Source: Galactobacter sp052108535
GTDB lineage: Bacteria; Actinomycetota; Actinomycetes; Actinomycetales; Micrococcaceae
Reading direction: 5' to 3'
NCBI GenBank assembly: GCA_052108535.1
Contig: JBQDZM010000040.1
Location: 1-24,173 of the forward strand
DNA: 24,173 nucleotides
The notes under the pieces were generated by a model that saw only the letters and a list, made by a program, of their open reading frames with translations, did no database searches and was not told the origin of the DNA. The position numbers and the translations under genes were made by a program. Below, one piece after another: positions 1 to 7,543 of the stretch; the stretch's first letter is position 1; every line of letters begins with the position of its first letter.

Positions 1-34
1 ATAAATTTGGTATCAACAAACTTGGCACACTATT

Positions 35-49
35 GAGTTCTCAAACAAC
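35..49 (-). promoter_or_regulatory. boxA-like antitermination element of an rRNA operon leader
   Basis: Read on the minus strand this is GTTGTTTGAGAACTC, followed by AATAGTGTG. It matches the conserved boxA/leader motif found before 16S (and in the 16S-23S spacer) of actinobacterial rRNA operons. No 16S 3' end or anti-Shine-Dalgarno sequence lies upstream of it on the minus strand. It is therefore more likely the 5' leader of an operon whose 16S gene begins just past the left edge than an internal spacer. Confidence 0.75.
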
Positions 50-151
50 GGACACCCTGAATCCCGGTTCCAACCCATGGCTGCAACCTTCGCTCCAGGA
101 CTTCCGTCTCCGCTCCGTTTCGTTTCCGAATCGTTGCGGCGACAAGAGATA

Positions 152-179
152 ACCCTACACGAGGTTTGAGGCAGAGCAA
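152..179 (-). promoter_or_regulatory. Probable rRNA operon promoter firing leftwards
   Basis: On the minus strand there is a -35-like TTGCTC (174-179), a 16-bp spacer and a -10 TAGGGT (152-157). This places the transcription start about 100 bp before the boxA-like element at 35-49. The arrangement fits an rrn promoter and leader. The hexamers are partial matches, so the exact start is inferred. The rest of 180-420 shows no gene or other signal that I can support. Confidence 0.5.
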
Positions 180-420
180 AACCAGGCCTTGCCTCGATTT
201 CGACCCTGCGGCCCGCCTGTCGCACGGCCACTTCCCCGGAGTTCCGGGCAAGTTCGCCTCGCATGAGGCCGCAATCGAGACGCGCACCACTCAATTTCGT
301 CATCAAAATGTGACCCGCTTCACTCGAATGAGCCGCAAGTCCCTCGAAACACGGTGTTCACGTGGAGTTCCCGGTACCGCCGTCCTGCGTTGCCGTCCGG
401 TCAGGTGCGCCGGGTACGCA

Positions 421-464
421 GAAGGGCCGGTCTCCTCATCAAGTGATGGGGAGGCCGGCCCTTC
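421..464 (-). terminator. Hairpin terminator downstream of rlmB
   Basis: A 15-bp stem with one mismatch (421-435 against 450-464, starting GAAGGGCCGG) surrounds a 14-nt loop, about 45 bp past the rlmB stop. There is no clear U-tract on the minus strand, as is common for high-GC actinobacterial terminators. It separates rlmB from the rRNA promoter region, which is transcribed in the same direction. Confidence 0.7.
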
Positions 465-507
465 GTGGCGGTCACCGTGTGATCGTTCTTCGTTCAGGTC
501 CTGGGCG

Positions 508-1482
508 TCAGGCGGAGAGCCGACGCTTCAGGGAGATGTCGTAGAGCGTGATGCCGACGGCCATCGAGGCGTTCAGTGATTCCATACCCGAATCGATCGG
601 GATGGAGATGATCTGATCGCAGTTCTCGGAGACCAGACGGGAGATCCCCTTCCCTTCGGAGCCGACCACAACGATCAACGGCTCCTTGGCGAGTTCGAGC
701 TGCGGCAAGTCCACGTCTCCGCCACCGTCCAGGCCGGCCACGTAGTAGCCCTGGGCCTTGGCCTTCTTGAGGACGGTGGTCAGGTTGGTTGCGCGGGTCA
801 CCGGGATTCGCGTCGCCGCTCCCGCTGACGTCTTCCACGCCGTGGCCGTCATCCCTGCACTGCGGCGTTCCGGGATCATGACTGCTTGGGCTCCGAAGGC
901 AGAGGCCGAGCGGATGATGGCGCCGAGGTTGCGCGGGTCGGTGATCCCGTCCAAGGCGATGATCAGAGGTGCGTTCTCTGCGTTGCCTGCCTTGTACTTG
1001 CCGATCAGTTCGGAAAGCTTCTCTCCGGCGTCCTGGTAGTCGTAGGGGGGAACCTGCAGCACCACGCCCTGGTGCACGGAATCGTCCGTCATGCGGTCCA
1101 GTTCCGGACGCTGCTGTTCCATCAGCGGGATGCTGCGCTCTGAGGCGATCTTGAGGATGTCGCGAACGCGATCGTCCATCTCCACACGCACGGCCAGGTG
1201 CAGGGCCTTGGCCGGGATACCGGCGCGCAGGGCTTCCAGCACGGAGTTGCGTCCAGAAACGTATTCCTCGGAACGCTTATTGCGCCCACTCGGTCGGCGG
1301 CCGGCCTGAGGCCGCTTGGCCTCGCTACGGTCTCGCAGCATCTTGTCGCGGTGAGCCTTGTGATAGACCCTGTCCTCTGCCTTAGGCGTGGGGCCCTTGC
1401 CTTCCAGAGCCTTGCGGCCATGGCCACCGGTGCCCTTCAGTGGCCCCTTCTTGTTCTTCGGTGCCTTCTTCGGCGCGGACAT
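508..1482 (-). CDS. rlmB: 23S rRNA (guanosine-2'-O-)-methyltransferase RlmB (TrmH/SpoU family)
   Basis: SAM-dependent enzyme of the SPOUT superfamily that 2'-O-methylates a guanosine in 23S rRNA (Gm2251 in E. coli). The 324-aa product has a lysine/arginine-rich tail (residues 1-75), then the SpoU substrate-binding domain starting GRNSVLEALRAG (77-88). The knotted catalytic domain follows, with all three motifs: DPRNLGAIIR (182-191, catalytic-type Asn and Arg), VVVGSEGKG (271-279) and IPIDSGMESLNASMAVG (294-310). The ATG is preceded by GAGAGG at suitable spacing. The basic tail is longer than in E. coli RlmB but usual in actinobacteria and probably binds rRNA. It lies about 145 bp downstream of cysS in the same direction, the order seen in other actinobacteria. 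Confidence 0.95.
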   Translation of the reverse strand: MSAPKKAPKNKKGPLKGTGGHGRKALEGKGPTPKAEDRVYHKAHRDKMLRDRSEAKRPQAGRRPSGRNKRSEEYVSGRNSVLEALRAGIPAKALHLAVRVEMDDRVRDILKIASERSIPLMEQQRPELDRMTDDSVHQGVVLQVPPYDYQDAGEKLSELIGKYKAGNAENAPLIIALDGITDPRNLGAIIRSASAFGAQAVMIPERRSAGMTATAWKTSAGAATRIPVTRATNLTTVLKKAKAQGYYVAGLDGGGDVDLPQLELAKEPLIVVVGSEGKGISRLVSENCDQIISIPIDSGMESLNASMAVGITLYDISLKRRLSA

Positions 1483-1628
1483 GCGTGGCCTCTCATCGGT
1501 ACAACTCCCGTTGGGGGCAACGGGACAGCGGTGCTATCACCGCGGATCGGGTTCCAGTGTATCGACTGGTGTGGCCTCCCCGCCCTTGTTGTCCGTGTAG
1601 ATCACACCGCTCTTTGCGACACAGGCGC

Positions 1629-3086
1629 TTAGCCGAGGGACCAGGTGGCCCCGTCTGCACCGTCCTTGACCGTGATGCCAACTTTGGCCAGCTCGTCACG
1701 AATGGCGTCCGAGCGAGCCCAGTCCTTGTTTGTGCGAGCTGCCGCACGCTCGGCGATACGCGCCTCGACAAGTGCGGCCAGCGCATCCTGCGCAGCACCG
1801 GCGCCGCCCGCGTCGCCCGCTCCGCACAGCACCGAGGTGGGGGCGATTCCCAGGACGGAAATCATGGTCTCGACAGCGGCGGCGGCCTCCGCTGCAGCCG
1901 AGAGGTCACCCGCGTCGAGTGCGCTGTTGCCCGCACGTACCGTGTCGTGCAGGGCACCAAGCGCCTGGGGTACGCCGAGGTCGTCGTCCATAGCCGCGGC
2001 GAACGCGGGCGTGACGGCCCGCGCGGCGTCGTCGATCGTCGGAAGACCTGCCGCGGTGGCACGTGACAGGAACCTGTCAATTCGTTCAAGTGCTGCGCCG
2101 GCTTCGCGCAGGGATCCTTCCGAGTAGTCCAGCTGGGAACGGTAGTGTGCCTGCCCCAGGAAGTAGCGGACCACGCGTGCGGGAGCCAGTTGCAGCATCT
2201 GTCGCGGCGAGATCGTGTTGCCCAGTGACTTGGACATCTTCTCCCCGCCGTAAGTGACCAGACCGTTGTGCAGCCAGAAGGAGGCAAAGTCGTCGCCGGC
2301 GGCTGCCGACTGCGCCAGTTCGTTCTCATGATGCGGGAAGCGCAGGTCCAGTCCGCCACCGTGGATGTCGAAGGCGGATCCCAGGTATTTGTGCGACATG
2401 GCCGAGCATTCCAGGTGCCAGCCCGGGCGTCCGCGCCCCCACGGGGAGGGCCAGCTGGCCGTGGCTGCTTCGTCTGCCTTGGCCCCCTTCCACAGTGCGA
2501 AGTCGCGGGGGTCGCGTTTGCCGCGGGGATCAGCGTCGGTTGCATCCTGCATGTCGTCCACCCGCTGGTGCGTCAGCGCCCCGTATTCGGGGAAGGAGCG
2601 CACGTCGAAGTACACGTCTCCGGAGTCATCGGTGGCCGGGTACGCATGCCCCGCGTCGATGAGGCGTTGGATGAGTTGGTGCATCTCCGTGATGTGCCCG
2701 GTGGCGCGCGGCTCATACGTGGGGTCGAGGACGCCAAGACTGCGATAGGCATCCTTGAACGCGTTCTCGAAGCGAAAGGAGAGGGCAAACCACTCCTCGT
2801 TGGGGATGTAGTCCGGGCCCAGGGACTCGACATCCGTGTAGGACTGAGCCGATTTCTCGAGGATCTTGTCATCGATGTCGGTGACGTTGCGAACCATCGT
2901 CACCTTCAGGCCGCGGTATTCCAGCCAGCGCCGCAGCAGATCGAATGCGACGGCTGAGCGCACATGGCCCACGTGCGGCATACCCTGCGTGGTCGCACCG
3001 CAGTAGTAGAGGCCCACCTCGCCCTCCACCAGGGGATGGAAATCGCGAACGGACTGGGAACGGGAGTCGTACAGGCGCATGGTCAC
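1629..3086 (-). CDS. cysS: Cysteinyl-tRNA synthetase
   Basis: Class Ia aminoacyl-tRNA synthetase that charges tRNA-Cys in the cytoplasm. The 485-aa product has the HIGH-type motif PHVGH (37-41) and the KMSKS loop (283-287). Zinc ligand candidates are Cys29, Cys227 and the HHENE segment (252-256). An alanine-rich helical anticodon-binding region follows. The GTG at 3086 (MTMRLYD) matches the usual family start and sits 7 nt after a -10 hexamer, so translation may be leaderless. A GGAGG lies just before it and could instead serve the in-frame ATG at 3080. The gene sits between carD and rlmB. The ispD and ispF genes that separate carD from cysS in M. tuberculosis are missing. Confidence 0.96.
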   Translation of the reverse strand: MTMRLYDSRSQSVRDFHPLVEGEVGLYYCGATTQGMPHVGHVRSAVAFDLLRRWLEYRGLKVTMVRNVTDIDDKILEKSAQSYTDVESLGPDYIPNEEWFALSFRFENAFKDAYRSLGVLDPTYEPRATGHITEMHQLIQRLIDAGHAYPATDDSGDVYFDVRSFPEYGALTHQRVDDMQDATDADPRGKRDPRDFALWKGAKADEAATASWPSPWGRGRPGWHLECSAMSHKYLGSAFDIHGGGLDLRFPHHENELAQSAAAGDDFASFWLHNGLVTYGGEKMSKSLGNTISPRQMLQLAPARVVRYFLGQAHYRSQLDYSEGSLREAGAALERIDRFLSRATAAGLPTIDDAARAVTPAFAAAMDDDLGVPQALGALHDTVRAGNSALDAGDLSAAAEAAAAVETMISVLGIAPTSVLCGAGDAGGAGAAQDALAALVEARIAERAAARTNKDWARSDAIRDELAKVGITVKDGADGATWSLG

Positions 3087-3093
3087 GGCCTCC

Positions 3094-3099
3094 AGCCTA
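3094..3099 (-). promoter_or_regulatory. -10 hexamer for cysS (leaderless-type)
   Basis: Minus-strand TAGGCT lies exactly 7 nt before the GTG start of cysS. Transcription would then begin at or next to the start codon. No good -35 is visible, as in many actinobacterial promoters. This places a separate cysS promoter after the carD terminator. Confidence 0.55.
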
Positions 3100-3196
3100 G
3101 CGGCTTGAGCGTGAAGTCCTATGCCCGACGGCGGCCAAGCGACTCCCGTCGTTGCCTCGCCGCGTGCGCTAGGCGCACAAAAACTTAGGAGACACG

Positions 3197-3236
3197 AAAA
3201 GGTCGGCTGCGCACAGCGAACTGTGCGCAGCCGACC
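3197..3236 (-). terminator. Intrinsic terminator of carD
   Basis: A perfect 16-bp stem (3201-3216 against 3221-3236) with a CGAA tetraloop is followed on the minus strand by TTTT (3197-3200). It lies 24 bp past the carD stop. It is the clearest U-tract terminator in the window and uncouples carD from cysS. Confidence 0.92.
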
Positions 3237-3259
3237 TATAAGTCACGTGAGACGGTGCC

Positions 3260-3778
3260 TTACTTGGCGTCCGCCTTCTCAGCGGGCGTGGGCATGGACT
3301 CCGCCAGGACCTCATCCAGCATGGCTTCTGCTTCCGACTCCTCGATCTTCTTCGCCAGAGCAAGCTCGGAAGTCAGGATCTGGCGAGCCTTGGCCAGCAT
3401 GCGCTTCTCACCAGCGGACAGGCCGCGGTCGTGCTCGCGGCGCCACAGATCACGAACCACCTCAGCGACCTTGTTGACGTCGCCGGAAGCAAGCTTCTCC
3501 ACGTTCGCCTTGTAGCGCCGAGACCAGTTGGCGGGTTCCTCGACATCCTGGGCGCGGAGGAGGTCGAACACATGGTCCAGACCCTCCTGACCCACAACAT
3601 CCCTGACCCCGACAAGATCAACGTTCTCGGCCGGAACCTCAATGATCAAATCGCCCTGAGCCACGCGCAGCTTGAGATACATCTTCTCTTCGCCGCGCAC
3701 CTTACGCATCTTGATCTCATCGATCGTTGCAGCTCCATGGTGGGGGTAGACCACCGTTTCGCCAACCTCAAAAAGCAT
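3260..3778 (-). CDS. carD: CarD family RNA polymerase-binding transcription regulator
   Basis: CarD binds the RNA polymerase beta subunit and the upstream edge of the transcription bubble, stabilising open complexes, notably at rRNA promoters. The 172-aa protein has the N-terminal RNAP-interacting Tudor-like domain (about 1-55, starting MLFEVGETVVYPHHGAA). A helical DNA-binding domain follows, and Trp85 (in ANWSRRYK) is at the same position as the bubble-contacting Trp85 of M. tuberculosis CarD. The C-terminus runs about 10 residues past the mycobacterial protein (SMPTPAEKADAK). The ATG is preceded by AAGGGG at about 9 nt. The gene is divergent from the lipoprotein gene at 4016, the arrangement of M. 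tuberculosis carD and lpqE. A perfect intrinsic terminator follows. Confidence 0.96.
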   Translation of the reverse strand: MLFEVGETVVYPHHGAATIDEIKMRKVRGEEKMYLKLRVAQGDLIIEVPAENVDLVGVRDVVGQEGLDHVFDLLRAQDVEEPANWSRRYKANVEKLASGDVNKVAEVVRDLWRREHDRGLSAGEKRMLAKARQILTSELALAKKIEESEAEAMLDEVLAESMPTPAEKADAK

Positions 3779-3900
3779 GTGGATAATCCCCTTTCCAGGA
3801 GTCCAAGTTTACCATGCCAAGGTCTACCTCACGAGGGGGCGGTCTCAATCCGTCGCTCTTTACAGCGCGGCGCATGGCCTGAAACACGCGTACGTGGTAC

Positions 3901-3927
3901 TTGCACTCGCTCAAGAACGACTAGAAT
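3901..3927 (+). promoter_or_regulatory. Candidate promoter of the lipoprotein gene
   Basis: A TTGCAC (3901-3906) and a TAGAAT (3922-3927) are separated by 15 bp, about 88 bp before the GTG start at 4016. The -10 is a good match. The spacer is short, so the -35 assignment is uncertain. It lies in the divergent carD/lipoprotein gap (3779-4015), which holds no other feature I can support. Confidence 0.4.
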
Positions 3928-4015
3928 CAACCTTGATCGGGTTGTGCCCTGTCGTCTTCGTGTCGAAGAGGATCGGATGCGCCCGGACCATCACGCCACC
4001 CGAGGAGCGATCCAA

Positions 4016-4570
4016 GTGAAGAAGTCCCGCGTCCGCATCGCGGCCTCCGCTGCAGTCCTGGCCGCCGCCGCATTCGGTGCCACCGGCTGCGGAGCCATCA
4101 ACCAGCAGGCCACGACCCTGCACTACGACGCCTCTGACGGAGTGTCCGCTGGCGACCGCGCCAACCTGGTCGTCAACAACCTGATGCTGGTGACCAACGG
4201 AAGCGACGACCCAGCACGCTTCATCGGCCGCCTGGCCAACGACTCCGCTGAGAAGCAGGAGTTCTCCATTGACTTCGACGGTCAGACGGTCTCCACCACC
4301 GTGGACGCCAAGTCTGATGCCGACTTGCACGAAGACTCCTTCGCCAAGGACTTCACGGTCAAGGGTGTCTCCGATGGCGAGTTCAAGACCACCGACCCGG
4401 GTCTCAACGTGCAGGTCACCGTGACCACCGGCGATACCGAGACCGAACTCAAGGTGCCCGTCGTAGACGGCACCCTCGAGGAGTACGCGGAGTACGTTCC
4501 GGGCGGTTCCAACGCTGATGTGCGTAAGCACCTGGAGCCCGCCACGGACTCCGATTCCAGCGAGCACTGA
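4016..4570 (+). CDS. Putative lipoprotein, LpqE-like by position and build
   Basis: Predicted exported lipoprotein of unknown function, 184 aa. It has a short basic start (MKKSRVRIAA), an alanine-rich hydrophobic stretch and a lipobox-like GATGC with the modified cysteine at residue 25. The mature part is rich in Asp, Thr and Val, has no membrane segment and reads as a beta-rich extracellular domain. The GTG start has a GAGGAG about 8 nt upstream. Reading further upstream adds only non-coding sequence. M. tuberculosis LpqE likewise lies divergent from carD and begins its mature part with a similar GCGA...Q segment, so I infer a distant relationship. I cannot assign an activity. A strong hairpin terminator follows. 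Confidence 0.8.
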   Translation: MKKSRVRIAASAAVLAAAAFGATGCGAINQQATTLHYDASDGVSAGDRANLVVNNLMLVTNGSDDPARFIGRLANDSAEKQEFSIDFDGQTVSTTVDAKSDADLHEDSFAKDFTVKGVSDGEFKTTDPGLNVQVTVTTGDTETELKVPVVDGTLEEYAEYVPGGSNADVRKHLEPATDSDSSEH

Positions 4571-4587
4571 GCTTTTAACTGAGCACT

Positions 4588-4606
4588 GACGCGGCGAAGC
4601 CGCGTC
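4588..4606. repeat. Small perfect hairpin after the lipoprotein gene
   Basis: GACGCGGC and its exact complement flank a GAA loop (8-bp stem), 17 bp past the stop at 4570. It lies just before the larger hairpin at 4612-4659 and probably contributes to termination or mRNA 3'-end stability. Confidence 0.5.
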
Positions 4607-4611
4607 GCGCA

Positions 4612-4659
4612 AAAGGTGCCCGACGCAGCCAACTTGGGTTGGCGGCGTCGGGCACCTTT
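4612..4659. terminator. Bidirectional terminator between the lipoprotein gene and regX3
   Basis: A perfect 15-bp outer stem (4612-4626 against 4645-4659, starting AAAGGTGCCC) is extended by an inner CCAAC/GTTGG pairing. On the plus strand it is followed by a T-rich stretch (TTTCGTTTTG), and on the minus strand the stem ends in a short run of T. It sits between two convergent genes and probably serves both. Confidence 0.88.
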
Positions 4660-4737
4660 CGTTTTGCCCTCGTTCTCGGATTTGAGGCACCGAACCGGCG
4701 TCGCAAATCCGAGATGAGGGTGCAGATCAGGGCACCT

Positions 4738-5421
4738 TCACTCCTCGAACTTGTAACCGAGTCCCCTCACCGTCACCAGGTGCACCGGAGCGGACGGATC
4801 TGCCTCAACCTTGGCCCGCAAACGCTTCACGTGGACATCCAACGTCTTGGTGTCCCCCACGTAATCGCTCCCCCACACCCGCTCGATGAGCCGGTCCCTA
4901 GTCATGACGATGCCGACGTTGCGCAGCAGCACCTCCAACAGGTCAAACTCCTTGAGCGGCATGGCGACGAGTTCCCCGTTCACCCACACCTGATGGCGAT
5001 CCACGTCCATGCGCACCGGGCCGACTTCCACGGCCGTGTCCTCCACGGGCTGCTCTACGTCCACCCGCCGACGCAGCACCGCCCTAATCCGGGCGGTCAG
5101 CTCACGCGCGGAATAGGGCTTGGTGACGTAATCATCCGCGCCGAGTTCCAGCCCAACGACCTTGTCGATCTCGGAGTCCTTTGCCGTCAGCATGATGATC
5201 GGCACGGCGGAGCGTTGACGGATCTGACGGCACACCTCGGTCCCGGGCAGCCCCGGAAGCATGATGTCCAGCAACACCAGGTCCGCGCCATTGCGCTCGA
5301 AATCCCGCACCGCGCTCTCCCCGTCCGCGACCACACGGACTTCGAAGCCCTCACGCTGCAGCAAAAAGGCCAGGGGGTCACTCAGCGACTCCTCGTCCTC
5401 CACGACCAAGATGGTGGTCAC
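4738..5421 (-). CDS. regX3: Response regulator RegX3 (OmpR/PhoB family)
   Basis: DNA-binding response regulator of the phosphate-starvation two-component system. The 227-aa protein has an N-terminal receiver domain with the acidic pair Glu8/Asp9, phospho-acceptor Asp52 (LLDIMLPG), Thr79 and Lys101 (VTKPYS). A C-terminal winged-helix domain begins near 130 (VRMDVDRHQVWVNG) and contains the typical RLIERVWG and TLDVHVKRLRAKVE segments. The GTG start overlaps the senX3 stop by 4 bp (GTGA), so the two are translationally coupled. A PHO-box-like direct repeat upstream of senX3 suggests autoregulation. The terminator at 4612-4659 follows. Confidence 0.95.
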   Translation of the reverse strand: MTTILVVEDEESLSDPLAFLLQREGFEVRVVADGESAVRDFERNGADLVLLDIMLPGLPGTEVCRQIRQRSAVPIIMLTAKDSEIDKVVGLELGADDYVTKPYSARELTARIRAVLRRRVDVEQPVEDTAVEVGPVRMDVDRHQVWVNGELVAMPLKEFDLLEVLLRNVGIVMTRDRLIERVWGSDYVGDTKTLDVHVKRLRAKVEADPSAPVHLVTVRGLGYKFEE

Positions 5422-6677
5422 TCGTTAATCCTCTCCTCGCCGGCACTCACACCGGTTTTCATATACGTCTTGTCCGCGGTTCCAGAACCCTTTGTACCAG
5501 GGTCCTCTCCGCCTTGGTCTTCCGGTTGTTCCTCATATTGAGGTAACCGCACAGTGAAACTGGAGCCCTGCCCCGGCTTGGACCACAAGGTGACCTCGCC
5601 GCCGTGGCTGGAGGCCACATGCCGCACGATGGACAGTCCCAGGCCGGTGCCACCGGTTGCGCGGGAGCGGGCCGGGTCCACCCGATAGAAGCGTTCGAAC
5701 ACCCGTTCTTGGTCTTCTTCGGGTATCCCTGGTCCACGGTCGGTCACCGTCACCGAGACCAGGCCATCCCGGCTGCGCAGACCGACCCCGACCGCGGTGC
5801 CATCGGGAGAATGCCTGATGGCGTTGTCGATCAGGTTCTTGCACGCGGTCATGAGCAGGTCACGATCCCCATGGACCAGGCAGCGGGCGTCACCACCCAC
5901 CGTGATCCGGACCCCCTTCTGTTCCGCCTGCAGCTGGACGCGTTCCACGGCCTCGTCTACGACCTCCCGCAGATCCACGCGTTGGCCCTGCAACACCACG
6001 TCCGTTCCCTGCAAGCGGGAGAGTTCGATGATGTCCTGCACCAGCGCGGCCAGCCGCTTGGATTCCCGTTCCAGGCTCCGCGAGAAACGCCGGACGGTAC
6101 TGGGGTCGTCCGCGGCCTCCTCCAGCGCTTCTGCCAGCAGTGACACCGCGCCCACTGGGGTTTTCAGTTCGTGAGAGACGTTCGCGACGAAATCGTTGCG
6201 CATCGCAGCGGTACGGGCAAACTCCGTGCGGTCATCCGCCAACAGCAGGACGTGTTCACCACCCAAGGACGCCACCCGAACGTGAACCACGATGCTGCCG
6301 TCGCCGACTGGGCCGCGAGGCAGATCGAGTTCACGTTCCTCGATGACCCCGTCCAGGCGCACCTTGCGGACCAGGTCCAGGAGTTCGGAATGCGCCAAGG
6401 TGTGTCCACGGATCAGGCCGTATGCGTAGGCGCTCGGATTCGCCCTGACCACGCCGTCCACGTCGTCCACCAGGATGTAGGCGCGACCGATCACGGAGAG
6501 CACATCCGTTGCCCCCTCGGGCAGGTCCGGATCGGAACCGGGAAGATCCAGCGTCCGGCCGCGCCGCGAAATGAGGGCAGCGGACAGGCCGACCACACCG
6601 AGCGCCAGCCCGATGAGTCCTGCCAGCACCATCGTGAGAATCCAGGGGTCCACGCCCTCAACTCTAACCATCGCCAC
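5418..6677 (-). CDS. senX3: Sensor histidine kinase SenX3
   Basis: Membrane-bound histidine kinase that phosphorylates RegX3. The 419-aa product has one predicted membrane helix (about 12-36), a PAS-like domain (about 60-150, AYILVDDVDGVVRANP), and HisKA with phospho-acceptor His169 (NVSHELKTP). The HATPase domain shows an N box (NLIDNAIRHS, 282-291), G1 (DRGPGIP, 314-320) and G2 (GTGLGL, 344-349). The tail after residue 390 is acidic and low complexity. The start is uncertain: GTG at 6677 and ATG at 6671 are both possible and neither has a strong ribosome binding site. Divergence from phoU fits the known SenX3-RegX3-PhoU phosphate module, in which PhoU-type proteins report on the Pst transporter. 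No pst genes are in this window. Confidence 0.94.
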   Translation of the reverse strand: MAMVRVEGVDPWILTMVLAGLIGLALGVVGLSAALISRRGRTLDLPGSDPDLPEGATDVLSVIGRAYILVDDVDGVVRANPSAYAYGLIRGHTLAHSELLDLVRKVRLDGVIEERELDLPRGPVGDGSIVVHVRVASLGGEHVLLLADDRTEFARTAAMRNDFVANVSHELKTPVGAVSLLAEALEEAADDPSTVRRFSRSLERESKRLAALVQDIIELSRLQGTDVVLQGQRVDLREVVDEAVERVQLQAEQKGVRITVGGDARCLVHGDRDLLMTACKNLIDNAIRHSPDGTAVGVGLRSRDGLVSVTVTDRGPGIPEEDQERVFERFYRVDPARSRATGGTGLGLSIVRHVASSHGGEVTLWSKPGQGSSFTVRLPQYEEQPEDQGGEDPGTKGSGTADKTYMKTGVSAGEERINE

Positions 6678-6715
6678 GACGGGCGCCGGACGTCCCGCAT
6701 CAGAATCCTGCAGGC

Positions 6716-6733
6716 GTTCACCGACTGTTCACC
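6716..6733. promoter_or_regulatory. PHO-box-like direct repeat between senX3 and phoU
   Basis: Two exact copies of GTTCACC (6716-6722 and 6727-6733) start 11 bp apart. This matches the direct-repeat-unit design described for PhoP boxes in Streptomyces (11-nt units with a GTTCACC core). It lies 39 bp from the senX3 start and about 100 bp from the phoU start. It is a good candidate for control of one or both genes by RegX3 or a PhoP-type regulator. Confidence 0.65.
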
Positions 6734-6780
6734 GGGGTCCCTCCGCCCGGCCACCTTTCACTGGTTGTCTGGTCTGGATG

Positions 6781-6799
6781 CGTCCGGAGCAACCGGACG
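6781..6799. repeat. Inverted repeat in the phoU leader
   Basis: CGTCCGG and its exact complement CCGGACG flank AGCAA, 31 bp before the phoU start. It could be an mRNA hairpin or an operator half-site pair. Nothing in the sequence decides between these. Confidence 0.35.
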
Positions 6800-6830
6800 A
6801 AGAAGATGATCCTGACGAAAGGATGCTTGC

Positions 6831-7487
6831 GTGCGCAAGGTTTTTCAGGCTGAGCTCGAGGGAATCGGCGAGGAACTCGTGACGATGACCCAGGGTGTGG
6901 GTGAGGCCATGCGTCAAGCATGGACATCGTTCACCACGGCAGACACCGATCTGGCTCAGGAGGTCATCGCCGCTGATGCCAGAATCGACTTTCTGCAGAA
7001 CCAGCTCGATGAGCGAGCCATTGACGTCCTAGCCCTGCAGGGCCCCGTGGCCTCCGACCTGCGCATGATCGTGGGATCGCTGCGGATGTCCGCTTCCTTG
7101 GAGCGCATGGGTGATCTGGCCAGGCACATCGCCCAGCTGACCCGGTTGCGCTTCCCAGAGCCGGTGGTCCCGGACCAGATCCTCCCCACCTTCGAGGAGA
7201 TGGCCAGGCTGGACCTGGAGATCACGTCCGATCTCACGGAACTGCTGACCAGCCGCGATCTGAGCCTGGTGCGAAAGATCGTGGCCTCCAATTCTCGGAT
7301 TGACGAGTTGCACGCTTCGGTGTTCCGCATCGTGGCACAGCCAACCTGGGATGCGTCTGCTCCGACCACCGCGGATACCACCCTGACCAGCCGTTACCTC
7401 GAGCGATTCGGGGACCATGGCGTGTCCGTGGCTCGTAAGGTCAGCTACCTGGTCACGGGCGAGTGGGAGCCGTCGGGCCTATCATGA
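6831..7487 (+). CDS. phoU: Phosphate signalling complex protein PhoU
   Basis: Cytoplasmic helical regulator that links the Pst phosphate transporter to the sensor kinase and represses the Pho response when phosphate is plentiful. The 218-aa protein has the two tandem three-helix PhoU repeats, each with its metal-cluster signature: ERMGDLARH in the first and ERFGDHGVS in the second. This is the standard family length. The GTG start follows GAAAGGA with about 7 nt spacing. It is divergent from senX3-regX3 across a 153-bp gap that carries the PHO-box-like repeat. A repeat-rich spacer and a large palindrome lie downstream. Confidence 0.95.
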   Translation: MRKVFQAELEGIGEELVTMTQGVGEAMRQAWTSFTTADTDLAQEVIAADARIDFLQNQLDERAIDVLALQGPVASDLRMIVGSLRMSASLERMGDLARHIAQLTRLRFPEPVVPDQILPTFEEMARLDLEITSDLTELLTSRDLSLVRKIVASNSRIDELHASVFRIVAQPTWDASAPTTADTTLTSRYLERFGDHGVSVARKVSYLVTGEWEPSGLS

Positions 7488-7543
7488 TCTTCTGCTCGCC
7501 GCGGGCCTGACTCTCTGCCCGCCGAGGACAGTTCGCCGCCCGA

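Noticed and set aside
3901..3927. CIRCE/HrcA operator before the lipoprotein gene
   Set aside because: The TTGCACTC half resembles one CIRCE arm, but the matching GAGTGC arm nine bases later is absent.
3431..4015. Long upstream extension of the lipoprotein reading frame across carD
   Set aside because: It is antisense to carD. The lipoprotein has its own GTG with a ribosome binding site directly before a signal peptide.
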